Source: Epiperipatus broadwayi
Taxonomy: Eukaryota; Onychophora; Udeonychophora; Euonychophora; Peripatidae
Assembly: GCA_028023455.1 (NCBI GenBank)
Contig: JAQFVV010006453.1
Coordinates: forward strand, 1 to 64,000
Direction: 5' to 3'
Length of the DNA stretch: 64,000 nucleotides
Part shown: one piece after another, positions 47,349 to 59,420 of the stretch
Position numbering within the stretch: position 1 is the first letter of the stretch
How the letters are laid out: every line of letters begins with the position of its first letter
Notes under the pieces: model-generated
Database searches by the model: none
What the model was told of the DNA's origin: nothing
Seen by the model: the letters and a program-made list of their open reading frames with translations, nothing else
Position numbers and translations under genes: made by a program

Positions 47349-48710
47349 CTTAATATAATAATGTGTGTTTAATAAAATTTATAATTAAAACTTTTAATGT
47401 AAGTAGCAGATATTCAAAATATACAATTAATAAAATATTGAAAATGTTATCTTCAAAACCATACAAAAATTAGTTAAAAGAAAAAGTAAGTAATATGAAA
47501 TTATTTCACAATTATTTATAAAATACATTATTGATTAAGAATTATATTTTTATCTAGGCTATAGTTTAGAATTATATATTATATAATATATTGATTAATA
47601 TATATAATTTTACATATTGATTTTCCTCTAATTTCAGACATATCATAGACTTTTAATTGTGCTTACGTTTTTCTTCTTTCTTGCTTACTTTTCTTTCATG
47701 CATATTATTTTTTCAGATATTTACTTTTTTCTTATGTAGGAAATTACATGTAAACAAGTTATATTGGGATTTAAAGATTTAGCTAGTTTTCACTTGGGCC
47801 AACACACCTCAAGAACACTCTCAGTCATTTTAGGATTCTTACAGACAACTATGTATATCTTTCATCATAGAGAGGTTAACTTCTATATGCTTGTCATGTT
47901 CATGGCATGCACAAAGTGATAGCTATTCACACATCTGTCATGCTAGCTGTATCACCATAGATGTGGATCAGAAAGATGGAAAATTTTACTTTTGTTCTTT
48001 TTAAGACTTCAGATTACTTCAGTATCAGCAATATGGTACTAGAATTTTTGGTGATATATTTCTCTTTCATCTCTTTATTTTTATAATTTTTTGTCACCAG
48101 ATTAATGATGTAGAATTATTTAGTTATTATGCTTAAGATATTTTTGTTTGTCTTATCTGCCACAAACTCTATTTATATTCATTTCCCACAACCCACATCC
48201 AAATTTCTAATGTTTCAAATTACATTGGAGTTAAGGAGATTTTTTAATTAAACAACTATTTTTTCTGTTTTTCATCAAAATATGTTTTTCAGCATTTATC
48301 TTTAGATTGTAATTTTTTTGTTGATTAATGAAAAAACATTTTAACTATGTTAAAAACCATCAATTTTTTTTTAAAAAAATACTTATGGTTTTCCAATCTC
48401 ATTCTACAAATTTAATAATTTGCATATTTTTCAAGAAATATAATGTTTTGCATGTTTTATTTACACTTTATAAAAAGTAATAATATTTATACCTTTTTTA
48501 AAATATTGTTTAAATTGATTTTTATTATATGACTGATAAACTTTATTTTTACTAAAATTATATATACATCAATAATTTTAATAATACAGTAATACTACAT
48601 TTAAATATTAATAGCTGAAATGCAGATAAAATTAAAACAGAACTTACGGTAAACTCCCAAAAAACTATATATAAATTAACATAAATGAAATAGTACAGAA
48701 TGGACCCACC
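47349..48710. other. AT-rich stretch, no gene recognised
   Basis: A more complex patch at 47790-47980 was not identified. Confidence 0.4.
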
Positions 48711-48994
48711 TGTACTTTAACGCAGATTGTATTTAAGCATTTAATTTGTTGATGGGTTATAGTATATTTATATGATTTCAGTACAACTATAAGCTATACT
48801 GAAATTCTATAAATCATCAGAGTGTAAAGAATACTATTAATAATATTTGCATCTATTAATTACTCTCTGATTGTCTATACGATTTTATAATAGCTTATGG
48901 TTGTATTGAAATCACATTAGTACATAAAATTTACACTTTGTGTTGTAACATGTTAATAAATTGAATGTTTAAATACAGACTGAGTTAAAGTATA
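48711..48994. repeat. Inverted repeat with a nested inverted repeat
   Basis: Outer arms 48711-48749 and 48957-48994 (TACTTTAAC...GTATTTAA). Inside, 48772-48830 (GATTTCAGTACAACTATAAG) has an inverse relative at 48850-48915 (AGCTTATGGTTGTATTG), and GATTTCAGTA also pairs locally with TACTGAAATTC. Confidence 0.75.
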
Positions 48995-49479
48995 TGTCGA
49001 TTTATCCTATATTTTTTTCATTTTTGATAGATTTGTATTAGTTAGTATAAAGTTTGCTAGGAGTTTATAGTATCTTCCACTTTAATTAAGGAATATTATG
49101 TTGAAACATATATTCTCTCTTTCCTTTTATCCACCATGGTATAGCCCTTTATAATTATAATGTATTAATTTGTTTATGCATAAAAATATAATTATTACTA
49201 TGCTTGGTTCTAGTATTTTTGACGTGCTTAAGCAAAGCACTGTATTTAATAAACTCACTTTTTTTGGTCCACACATATTGTATATATATCTTGTTATTGA
49301 TATGGAACTGTTTCAAATATTCATCTTGCTTTGTTATTTTATATGTTTGTTATCATACATATGAGCATATTCTATAAATTTGGAAATGATATAAAATAAT
49401 TTTACGATTAATAAAATTTTAAAATGATATAGATAACCACTAAACATTACATGATTGCCATGTCTTATGCTTATTCATA
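48995..49479. other. AT-rich stretch, no gene recognised
   Basis: The 64-codon frame at 49170-49364 is hydrophobic but without domain or context; probably chance. AATTACATGATTGCC-like flank near 49445 resembles hammerhead-repeat flanks. Confidence 0.4.
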
Positions 49480-50062
49480 ACTGTTATTAAAACCTGCAAA
49501 ACTCTCTATACATTAGTCAGTGCAAGCCAGAGGAAATAATGGATGCCAGAAGGCTGTGAATAAAATCTCTATCTAGTGCCTACTCATTCAATATCCCCAG
49601 ACTAGATTCTAGCTTGTGGCTTTTGTCAATGAGGAGCCTTGGATTTGAGAGCACTAATACCAATCCTGCCTAATAGAATAGTGGTGGCTATGGTTATTAA
49701 AAAACCAAAGATATCAAAATGTATGGGTACTAAACTGAGTTCAGATCTGTATGACTATATAATCTAATGAGCTTGGATTGAAGATATTATTGTGTTTTCA
49801 ATTTTAGACTCATAGTTTTGTAGTTAAGTAGAGATAAAAGGTAGCTGCTTGAGGGTTGCATTAGATCCTAAGATCTAGGTGTAGTGCTCTCAGATCCAAA
49901 GTTCCTCACTGATGAAAGCCACAAGCTAGAAACTAGTCTGGGGATATTGGAAGAGCACTAGATAGGGATTTTATGCACAAGTCTTCTGGCATCCATTGAT
50001 TACTCTGGCTTGCACTGAATGGCACTACTGTATGGAGAGTTTTGCATGTTTTAATGATAGAG
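49480..50062. repeat. Hammerhead foldback, full-length relative of 25.6 kb
   Basis: Arms 49480-49657 and 49881-50062 around a spacer homologous to the 25.8-kb spacer but inverted, so the two elements lie in opposite orientation. The right arm has a consensus ribozyme (49903-49944). The left arm relic (49594-49635, minus) has TTGACAA and GAAT in place of CTGATGA and GAAA. Confidence 0.85.
49903..49944 (+). ncRNA. Hammerhead ribozyme, consensus core
   Basis: Stem I TCCTCA (49903-49908) with TGGGGA (49939-49944). Core CTGATGA (49909-49915). A-A mismatch, then stem II AGC/GCT (49917-49919 with 49925-49927), a base-pair change against GGC/GCC at 26.0 kb that keeps pairing. GAAA is at 49929-49932, stem III ACTAGT, C17 at 49938. 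Confidence 0.75.
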
Positions 50063-51276
50063 ATAATTAAAAAAGTATTAAAACATTACAATTTTACAAC
50101 TAAAAAAGTATATTGAATAGGTAAATACATATTTTATAAAAATAATGTTATGATTATATTCTTTTTATATCAAATTATTATAAAAATAGTTTAAACTTAA
50201 ACTTTGATATTATAATTAAAGTAGTTCACAATAGCTAAAAGCTTAAATAAACAAATATGATATTAATAATCTATTGTCAAGATAATCTTGATAAATAAAA
50301 GATGAATTGTACTTTTTATTCTGGCTCAAGATCTGTAGCTAAATAAAGAATAAAGTAAATGATTAAAATAGATTGATATTTTTATATGCCTAGATATCTT
50401 AAACAAACTTCATTCAACAGGTAAAAATAAACTATTTGAAGTTACAAATCCATTTACTTCTGTTTCTAATCATGACTCAATCCTTTTTTCTTTTCAAAAA
50501 TATACAGTACATATAGCCATATAATTCTATAATTAAAGTAAAGTTGCTTAAAAAAAAAATGATCAAAAAAAAAAAACTTTTTACTTAGGGTTAGTAATTA
50601 CGGTACACGATTGACGAAAACATTTACAAAACATCCGGTTAATAATTTTACAAAAAGACCATATACAAAAAGAAAAAGAAAATGTTGACTATCGCTTACC
50701 TAAGGACCATTTACGTTTACACCCCTCCCCACAAGAGTTCTATTTTATTTTATATATTTTATTTTTACATACGGCATGACAAGCAAGTTATTTTATAAAT
50801 AATTTATTTAGGAGGTTGCATTGAGATAAATATGTTTTAAGAAGTAATGGTTTTAAACGTGTATATTTGCAGCACAATTATAAATACCACCAACTTATTT
50901 ATGACTGATTGAAATGCATACATAGGGTTACACTGAAGTAATTCCCGAAGGTACTCATCGTAAGGCACCACATTTCGATCATAAACTTACGTGGCTGTGC
51001 GCTCCTATACACATAAAAGCATAATATATATCAACAAAAAAAAACAAAAAAACATATCAATTGCAACCTTTTGACTTTTTTTTTTTTTAAACAAAATTTA
51101 GTTTTAAAATTATTTATATGTTCTCGTGTTTAATATATATGCGCAATTTCTCTCTGGCAGTGCTTTTATCAGATTTAAAGTATACGACTTTATGTAAACA
51201 GATAAAAATATTTCATTTTGACAAAATTTGCTCAGGGTATTTGTGGTTTATTAAAGATCGGCTCGAGTTGGTTCGC
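50063..51276. other. AT-rich stretch, unidentified CG-bearing part
   Basis: From about 50580 to 51276 the sequence has more CG dinucleotides (GGTACACGATTGACG, CATCCGG, CTTACGTGGC), like the palindrome that follows. The 74-codon frame at 51118-51342 crosses into that palindrome and shows no domain. Confidence 0.4.
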
Positions 51277-54200
51277 CATTGTAACGATCCGGAGAAAAGA
51301 CTTAACGTAAACTGCACTACGGGGCGCCATCTAGGCATTTGAACCTATAAAAATTTATAAAGTAGGCAGATACGTAAGTCAAAAAAAAAAAAAATTTTTT
51401 TTTTTTTTATTTTGATTCCGGTCGTTAGCCCATGTCACTAGCTCAGTGGAATAGCAGAGATTAAATAATATAATATCTTATCCAATTATATTTCAATATT
51501 AAATAAATAAATAAAATAAGCCACTGCCAGTAATTAGCATACAAACATTTATTTATGCACATATATATAAGATTTAAAATTATTTTAGTATTAGTTTTAC
51601 ATTTTAACATTTAACATTATTTTTAACTTTGATTTTTGACTTTAATTTACCTTTAATTACTATTATATTCTAATTTTACATTTTTAATTAAGTTCACACA
51701 GATAAATTTAGGAAAGCTTGTTTATCATGTTGAATATAGATCGGTTACATAGATTTCACGGTCAAAAACATTTCGAAGTAAACATAAACGATCAAAATAC
51801 AAAATTATTGATTACTGACAATTGCGGAGGGAAATTTGTACGTAACCCAATAGTATTCATCATAAGATACTTGCATTGTCACCAATAACTTAAAAGACAT
51901 CCGAATAAATACATTTTAGATACTCACCGTAAGGTATCATTATTTATCGAATGTCTATATATTTTGATCAAATATGAAAACGCAAAACATAGTTAACCGA
52001 TAAACAATCCATGCAAGCGTCTATAAACAACTTAAATTTAATGCATTTTTATTTAGGGTCAAGTATGAATAGACCACATAGATTTGCATTTGAAAATAAA
52101 ATATTCTATCCCTATTTAACCTTAGGCTAAAATTCGCAGTCAAACTGGCATCAATCCATCTGATACATCGATGTATTCAATGTAATACGGAATACGGCAG
52201 CACCAAAAAAGATTAAGAGAAGATATTGACTCTCAGTAGATAGGAATATTACTTCTATCCAACGAGAAGAACAATAAAAAAAAAAACTCCATAGAAAGGA
52301 ACTGCGCTCTGCATCTTATAATTCCTTCCATAGGCAAAACGGGAGAGTGCGGCGTATGAAGCGATTCTGCCAGTAGCGAATCTCCGATTACATCTACTAA
52401 CTACATCAATATATCCAATCCATTGACCCAATCTAACAACAACACAAATAACCTAAGATTACCCTCCCCTAATATAACTTTACAAATCTATACAGCCATT
52501 CACGCCCAACTTCAGTTTAACATTTATATAATTAATTTAACGAAAAACAACAAAAAACAAAATCAAGATAAAAACTTAAAGAACAAAAAATAAATAAATG
52601 GAAATAATTTACATAAATAAGAAGAAAAAAAAATACATCAAATAACACTATTAATAAAGAATTTAGTTTGGTCAGATAGGATTCTATTTGTAACAATTAA
52701 ATTACTAGGAAAGTTTAAAATTTAAAGTTCTTAGTGTTTTCAAAATAATATTGTTCGTGATATTTTATAAAGTTCTTACGGTTTTAGAAATTTTCATCTT
52801 TAATAGTTGCTTGCCGTTTGAAATCCAGCGTTAAATTTCCTGATGATCCTGTGGTTCTCTGAATATAAGAAAAGCAATGTTTCATTTTTCCATTTTATAA
52901 CAACTGAAGGGATTGAACGTGAGTCTTTTTCAATCCCTTCTCCTTCACTTCCGCACTAACACATATCTGTCACATCGTAAATAATCAAACTCACTGATTA
53001 ATAATTTCCAAATTTTCCTTTTATATTAATGTGAAGGATTGAATTTACATTACGTCACCGATGCGATGGTCCTTTCGCTGCGGTCCGATTCCATAGGGAT
53101 TTCTTCTTATTTGCTAACAGTTTCTATTGTTTTCCTATCTGACTGGTGTTTTTACATTTAAATGCCGAAGGCTGGTTTACATTTAACTAATTATGTAATG
53201 AGCATAGATGTTCGTTACATTGTTTTTTTTTTTAAATTTATTAAACATGAAAGTAAATTAAAAAGTTCGCATTTAAAAATTTTCTTTAAGAATTAAAAAT
53301 TGAAATTAAATATCATCTTAAACTCTTATATATTAAATCACACAGATAATGAAAAATTATTAAAATAAAACTTTATTAAAGAAAAAGTATTTTAAAACTA
53401 AATTTTAAAAAGATTTGGAGATGAAATTATATCTTTAAATTTATCTTTAAATATATTTTTGATTTGGAAAACAGGTTAATTAATCAGAAATGGAAATGAT
53501 TGTTAATTAGTTAAATGTAAACCAGCCTTCGGCATTTAAATGTAAAAACACCAGTCAGGTAGGAAAACAATAGAAACTGTTAGCAAATAAGAAGAAATCC
53601 CTATGGAATCGGACCGCAGCGAAAGGACCATCGCATCGGTGACGTAATGTAAATTCAATCCTTCACATTAATATAAAAGGAAAATTTGGAAATTATTAAT
53701 CAGTGAGTTTGATTATTTACGATGTGACAGATATGTGTTAGTGCGGAAGTGAAGGAGAAGGGATTGAAAAAGACTCACGTTCAATCCCTTCAGTTGTTAT
53801 AAAATGGAAAAATGAAACATTGCTTTTCTTATATTCAGAGGACCACAGGATCATCGGGAAATTTAACGCTGGATTTCAAACGGCAAGCAACTATTAAAGA
53901 TGAACATTTCTAAAACTGTAAGAACTTTATAAAATATCACGAACAATATTATTTTGAAAACACTAAGAACTTTAAATTTTAAACTTTCCTAGTAATTTAA
54001 TTGTTACAAATAGAATCCTATCTGACCAAACTAAATTCTTTATTAATAGTGTTATTTGATGTATTTTTTTTCTTCTTATTTATGTAAATCATTTCCATTT
54101 ATTTATTTTTTGTTCTTTAAGTTTTTATCTTGATTTTGTTTTTTGTTGTTTTTCGTTAAATTAATTATATAAATGTTAAACTGAAGTCGGGCGTGAATGG

Positions 54201-55414
54201 CTGTATAGATTTGTAAAGTTATATTAGGGGAGGGTAATCTTAGGTTATTTGTGTCGTTGTTAGATTGGGTCAATGGATTGGATATATTGATGTAGTTAGT
54301 AGATGTAATCGGAGATTCGCTACTGGCAGAATCGCTTCATACGCCGCACTCTCCCGTTTTGCCTATGGAAGGAATTATAAGACGCAGAGCGCAGTTCCTT
54401 TCTATGGAGTTTTTTTTTTTATTGTTCTTCTCGTTGGATAGAAGTAATATTCCTATCTACTGAGAGTCAATATCTTCTCTTAATCTTTTTTGGTGCTGCC
54501 GTATTCCGTATTACATTGAATACATCGATGTATCAGATGGATTGATGCCAGTTTGACTGCGAATTTTAGCCTAAGGTTAAATAGGGATAGAATATTTTAT
54601 TTTCAAATGCAAATCTATGTGGTCTATTCATACTTGACCCTAAATAAAAATGCATTAAATTTAAGTTGTTTATAGACGCTTGCATGGATTGTTTATCGGT
54701 TAACTATGTTTTGCGTTTTCATATTTGATCAAAATATATAGACATTCGATAAATAATGATACCTTACGGTGAGTATCTAAAATGTATTTATTCGGATTTC
54801 TTTTAAGTTATTGGTGACAATGCAAGTATCTTATGATGAATACTATTGGGTTACGTACAAATTTCCCTCCGCAATTGTCAGTAATCAATAATTTTGTATT
54901 TTGATCGTTTATGTTTACTTCGAAATGTTTTTGACCGTGAAATCTATGTAACCGATCTATATTCAACATGATAAACAAGCTTTCCTAAATTTATCTGTGC
55001 GAACTTAATTAAAAATGTAAAATTAGAATATAATAGTAATTAAAGGTAAATTAAAGTCAAAAATCAAAGTTAAAAATAATGTTAAATGTTAAAATGTAAA
55101 ACTAATACTAAAATAATTTTAAATCTTATATATATGTGCATAAATAAATGTTTGTATGCTAATTACTGGCAGTGGCTTATTTTATTTATTTATTTAATAT
55201 TGAAATATAATTGGATAAGATATTATATTATTTAATCTCTGCTATTCCACTGAGCTAGTGACATGGGCTAACGACCGGAATCAAAATAAAAAAAAAAAAA
55301 TTTTTTTTTCTTACGTATCTGCCTACTTTATAAATTTTTCTAGGTTCAAATGCCTAGATGGCGCCCCGTAGTGCAGTTTACGTTAAGTCCCACATTCTCC
55401 GGATCGTTACAATG
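51277..55414. repeat. Giant palindrome, 1.9-kb arms
   Basis: The left arm 51277-53193 and the right arm 53504-55414 are almost identical inverse copies (one visible change is TGGTTC against TGGTCC near 52855/53840) around a 310-bp spacer. The outer ends read CATTGTAACGATCCGG and inverse. No flanking duplication was found and no long frame exists inside. Each arm has an A-run joined to a T-run (51380-51408, 55288-55308) and an isolated A-box-like TAGCTCAGTGG (51438-51448) without a B box. It could be a long-TIR transposon lacking its core or a segmental inverted duplication. Confidence 0.95.
53194..53503. other. Spacer of the giant palindrome
   Basis: 310 bp, very AT-rich, with a T-run at 53223-53234. 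It contains no frame, and nothing here resembles a transposase. Confidence 0.7.
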
Positions 55415-55419
55415 TATAT

Positions 55420-56265
55420 ATATATATCCACTTATTTCCAACGTTTCGACTATCTTTACTCTATAGTCATTTTCAAGGATCTAGAAAAAACATTACATTG
55501 TAAACAAACTTCACATAATAAAACCAAAAAACAAAAAAACAAAAATAATCAAATACAATATAAGACATATAAACCCCATAAAATTTAAAAATAAATAAAA
55601 TACATTAAAATCAATTAAATTAAAAACACAAAACATACACCACACTTACTTGACTCCCTTCTCAAAAAACTTTCCCTTTTTACATTTTCTTTTATCCAAA
55701 AAAACCAATTGTTACAATAAAAAACTTATTTCCCTTTTCTTTCTTATATACTTCAAAAATGAATTTATTTCCAAAAATAATTCTTTATTCATGTCTTATC
55801 CAATTCTATTTAAAACAGGTTTATATCTTTTTATATATAAACTCTCTTTTACCATTCTTTCTTTATACCTGTTTTAAATAGAATTGATAAGACATGAATA
55901 AATAATTATTTTAGGAAATAAATTCATTTTTGAAGTATATAAGAAAGAAAAAGGAAATAAGTTTTTTATTGTAACAATTGGTTTTTTGGATAAAAGAAAA
56001 TGTAAAAAGGGAAAGTTTTTTGAGAAGGGAGTCAAGTAAGTGTGGTGTATGTTTTGTGTTTTTAATTTAATTGATTTTAATGTATTTTATTTATTTTTAA
56101 ATTTTATGGGGTTTATGTGTTTTATATTGTTTTTGATTATTTTTGTTTTTTTGTTTTTTGGTTTTATTATGTGAAGTTTGTTTACAATGTAATGTTTTTT
56201 CTAGATCCTTGAAAATGACTATAGAGTAAAGATAGTCGAAACGTTGGAAATAAGTGGATATATAT
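55420..56265. repeat. Second palindrome with 0.4-kb arms
   Basis: Arms 55420-55820 and 55867-56265 around a 46-bp spacer, ending in TA-rich sequence only 5 bp from the giant palindrome. The outer right end reads GATAGTCGAAACGTTGG, AAATAAGTGGATATATA. GACTAT/ATAGTC followed by GAAAC recalls hammerhead stem II plus GAAA, but the upstream core is TTGAAAA. The small frames at 55358-55877 are by-products. Confidence 0.9.
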
Positions 56266-56460
56266 CAAATAAAGTTTTTGAAAAGAAAAGAAGTGGTTTT
56301 AATTATAGAGTTATATGGCTATTCGAAGTTAGATTAATAAATAATGATTTTCATAATCTTTCAAACAAACTTGTTCTCAATATTTTATTTATAATATAAA
56401 ATGACAGTAGCTAACTGGTTTTTATATTTAAATTACTTCCTAACAGCCAAAACTTAAATA
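56266..56460. other. AT-rich junction, no feature seen
   Basis: CAAATAAAGTTTTTGAAAAG follows the palindrome and may be the end of its source element. Confidence 0.4.
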
Positions 56461-56722
56461 AACCAATAAAATATTAACAACTGTTACCAAGACAACCATA
56501 ATAGATAAAAAATAGATTTCATCCGTCATCCTAGTCTAAGATCTTTAAATAGACAAAAAGTAAATAATGGGAATTAAACAGATTGATAAAATAAACCAAT
56601 AAAATATTAACAACTGTTATCATGACAACCACAATAGATAAAAAGTAGATTTCATCCTTCATCCTTATCTATTATCTTTAAACAAACAAAGAGTAAATAA
56701 CATGAATTAAACAGATTGATAT
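56461..56722. repeat. Two tandem 133-bp units
   Basis: Units start at 56461 and 56594 with AACCAATAAAATATTAACAA and end with AAACAGATTGAT. They are diverged at several places. An inverted relative of the middle part lies at about 57085-57180 (AAAGATCTTAGATGAAGATA). Confidence 0.85.
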
Positions 56723-57731
56723 GAAATCTACCTAACAGTTCTAAACAACATTCTAATAAACTACTACTCAATATTTTAGAATAACAATATATTGGTTTTT
56801 TTTTTTTATTATAAAAAAAAAACAATTTATTGTTGATATTTAATTGATTTATTTAAGTGTTAGCTATTATAAAGTGATTTATTTATTGAAACTAATTAGC
56901 TATTGACATTTTTTGGTTTACATATCTAAAATAATGAGGAATTATTTGTTTGAAAGAAGGTAAGCATGATTATTTATTAATCTACCTTCAAATAATATAT
57001 CTTTACCTGTTTAATGGGGTTTATTTAAAACTTCTTAGGCAAATTTAATTTCAATATGTTTGTCATGTGCTCCATTTTTTAAAATCTATTTAAAGATCTT
57101 AGATGAAGATAAGAGGTAAAATCCATTCTTTATCTATTGAGAGGGTCTTGTCAACGGATAATTATTTTATTAAGTGTTGACATTTATAAAGTGATTTAAA
57201 TAAAGAAAGTAGTTAACCTTTGGAATTTCATGATAAATTATAATTAATACATTACAATTTAAAAAAATAAAAAACAAAAATTACTTAGCTTTTAGTTTTT
57301 TTTTATATTATGTAATTGTGTAATATTGAAGTTGCTATCTTTTTGCAGTACTTAGACATCAGCCTTGCTGTTAAATATCATATATGTATTAGTTTGGCGA
57401 TAACTTTCTAACCTTGTGATCTTGTAAAATAATGCATGCATGGAATCTTCTGGCAAACATGAATCAGTTTCTTTAGCATAAAATGGCAAGCTATAATTTT
57501 ATTTAGTGAAAAAACAATTAAACTTTTAGCAATATAAATGTATTGCATTAAAAAACAGTGATTGTTTATTACAATCACTGGTACGGACTGAAGTTTTTTA
57601 TGCCATGCAAAACACAAACAAAAGTGTCCCCATCTTTAAAATTAGCAGCAAAATTAACATTTTGAGTAATAACTTTCTCTGATTGCAACATTATGTAATA
57701 TCTATGTAAAAAAGCAATTATTTTCCTTTTT
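56723..57731. other. AT-rich stretch with one inverted repeat unit
   Basis: Holds the inverted relative of the 133-bp unit (57085-57180). GTGATTG/CAATCAC forms a small hairpin at 57558-57579. No gene was recognised. Confidence 0.45.
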
Positions 57732-57742
57732 CATCATCATTA

Positions 57743-58140
57743 TCAACCATTATCAATCCACTGCAGGATGAATGTCTCTCCAAGTTTAATCCCTCTTCTC
57801 CGATCTTTAGCTTCTCTTCTCCACATCACCCCTGCACACTTTCTTATTTCATCCATCCATCTCACATGTGGTCTCTTTCTGGGTCTTTTACAATGTCTTG
57901 AAATCCAGTTTAAAATTTCAATTGTCCATCTATTATCATCTCTTCTAGCAATATGTCCAGCCCAACTCCACTTCAATCTTTTAATTTTTTCAATGAGGTC
58001 AGTAACACCTGTTTGTTCTCTTACCCATACATTGCATTTTCGATCTCTTCTTGTTACTCCCAACATACACCTCTCCATACTTCTTTGAGTGGTCTGAAGT
58101 CTCTGATTGCTCTTCTATTGAGTGTTCAAGTTTCAGATCC
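57743..58140 (-). pseudogene. RTE-type ORF C-terminal region
   Basis: After the stop at 58141, GSET, a stop, then TLNRRAIRDFRPLKEVWRG can be read. The frame shifts into the 111-codon stretch beginning at 58078 with MLGVTRRDRKCNVWVREQTG, then IEKIKRLKWSWAGHIARR, DNRWTIEILNW and RPHVRWMDEIRK. This MLG-x-R-D, W-GHI-R and R-P-x-R-W-x-D series is typical of LINE C-termini. The plus-strand frames here are shadows. Confidence 0.8.
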
Positions 58141-58929
58141 TTAAGTAAGAACTGGTAAAACACATTTGTTAAAAACCTTCCTTTTCAAACACATAGGCAT
58201 ATATCTTTTTAGTATCAAGTTATTTCTACCAAAAGCATTCCAACCAAGTTTAATTCTATGATTAATTTCTTCCATTATTTTTCCATCTGTATTAATAATC
58301 TGACCAAGGTATTTGTAACTGTTAACTTCTTCTAATTCATCATAATCAATCTTTATTTTCATATTTTGAGCAAATTTATTAAACATTACTTTAGTCTTTT
58401 TAACATTTATTTTTAGTCCTACTTTCCTACTTTCATCTGATAACTCCTGCAACATTTCCTGCATCTCTGAAGCATTATTTGCAAAAACAACTACATCATC
58501 TGCAAAATCTAAATGACTTAAATAATCTCCATTTATTTTCACTCCTTTAGTTTCCCATTTTAATCCACAAAATACTTCTTGCAACACTACTGTAAAAAGT
58601 TTTGGAGATATGGAGTCATCTTGTCTTACACCTTTCTCAATGTTGACTTTCCCAGTATCATTATGTAATCTAATTGTTGCTGTTGCATTTTTATAAATAT
58701 TCTTTAAAATATGACAATATCCTGGATCTATACCTTGATGATCCAATGCTTTAATCACTGAAGAAATGTTTATAGAATCAAATGCCTTTTCATAATCTAC
58801 AAATCCAAAACATAATGACAATTCATATTCATTTGTCCTTTCTATAACTTCTCTCAGTACCTGAATATGATTTACTGTACTAAAACCACTTTTAAATCCA
58901 GCTTGTTCTCTTGATTGGTGAAAATCCAA
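58141..58929 (-). pseudogene. RTE-type reverse transcriptase domain, longest open remnant
   Basis: A 262-codon open stretch. In order: QAGFKSGFSTVNHIQVLRE (residues 9-27), GFVDYEKAFDSI (42-53, first catalytic aspartate), GVRQDDSISPKLF (about 103-115; RQGDPLSP in typical members), LDFADDVVVFANN (about 143-155, catalytic FADD box), GLKINVKKTKVM (171-182) and NSYKYLGQIINTDG (205-218). It ends CVLPVLT at a stop replacing the usual tyrosine of LTYGSETW; GSET then follows in frame. The enzyme would copy element RNA at a nicked target. It is 5'-truncated, its ATG is internal, and it is interrupted by the next stops, so I treat it as dead. The FADD box itself is intact. Confidence 0.85.
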
Positions 58930-59420
58930 TGTTCTCTGTAGATGAGTTGTAATTATCTTGGTAAAAATTTTATATAAAACTGATAAAAGGCTGATAGATC
59001 TGTAATTTCTAATATCTTCTTTATCACCTTTTTAAAATATTAATATTATTACTGCATTCTTCCAATCATCTGGTACATCTTTATCATTTAGACATTTGGT
59101 ATATAACTTTGCTAAAAATTTTCTGTTTCTTCACCTGCTTCTTTTAATATATCAATTATAATTCCATCATTACCTGGAGTCTTTCCTTTCTTCATACATT
59201 TAATTGCATTTCTCACTTCTTCATTTAAAATTCTGGGCAATTTGGAAGATGTAATAGATATAGGAGGTACTTGATCTTTATTTTCATTTTTACAACATTA
59301 TAAATGTGTTCAATTTGGTCTTTATTTAGGCATTTGTTTGCACCATTCAGGTCTAATATGTAAGCACTCTTTTTGCATATATTCATTTATACTACCGCAG
59401 AAATCTTTTTTTTTTTAAAT
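58930..59420 (-). pseudogene. RTE-type RT, decayed N-terminal part
   Basis: Readable pieces on the minus strand include a NGIIIDILKEAGEETE-like run, [20 protein letters not shown] and REHWIFTNQE. These match the region before and around the first RT motifs. Multiple stops and shifts occur. The first part of the better fragment at 39610-40058 covers the same area. Confidence 0.6.

Larger units (their letters stand above)
57732..59420 (-). mobile_element. RTE-type non-LTR retrotransposon, 5'-truncated
   Basis: From 59420 down to 57732 the minus strand carries the end of the linker, RT domain and C-terminal region, then a 3' end ending in a TGATGA-type repeat (seen on plus as TCATCATCATTATCAACC), the usual tail of such elements. 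The endonuclease is missing. Coding pieces are at 58141-58929 and 57743-58130, with a decayed stretch at 58930-59420. The clade is inferred from the RT and C-terminal blocks. Confidence 0.8.

Noticed and set aside
50584-50594. Telomere-like TTAGGGTTAG
   Set aside because: A single occurrence, not an array.
57768-58144. Plus-strand frames of 106 and 63 codons
   Set aside because: Shadows opposite the LINE C-terminal coding on the minus strand.
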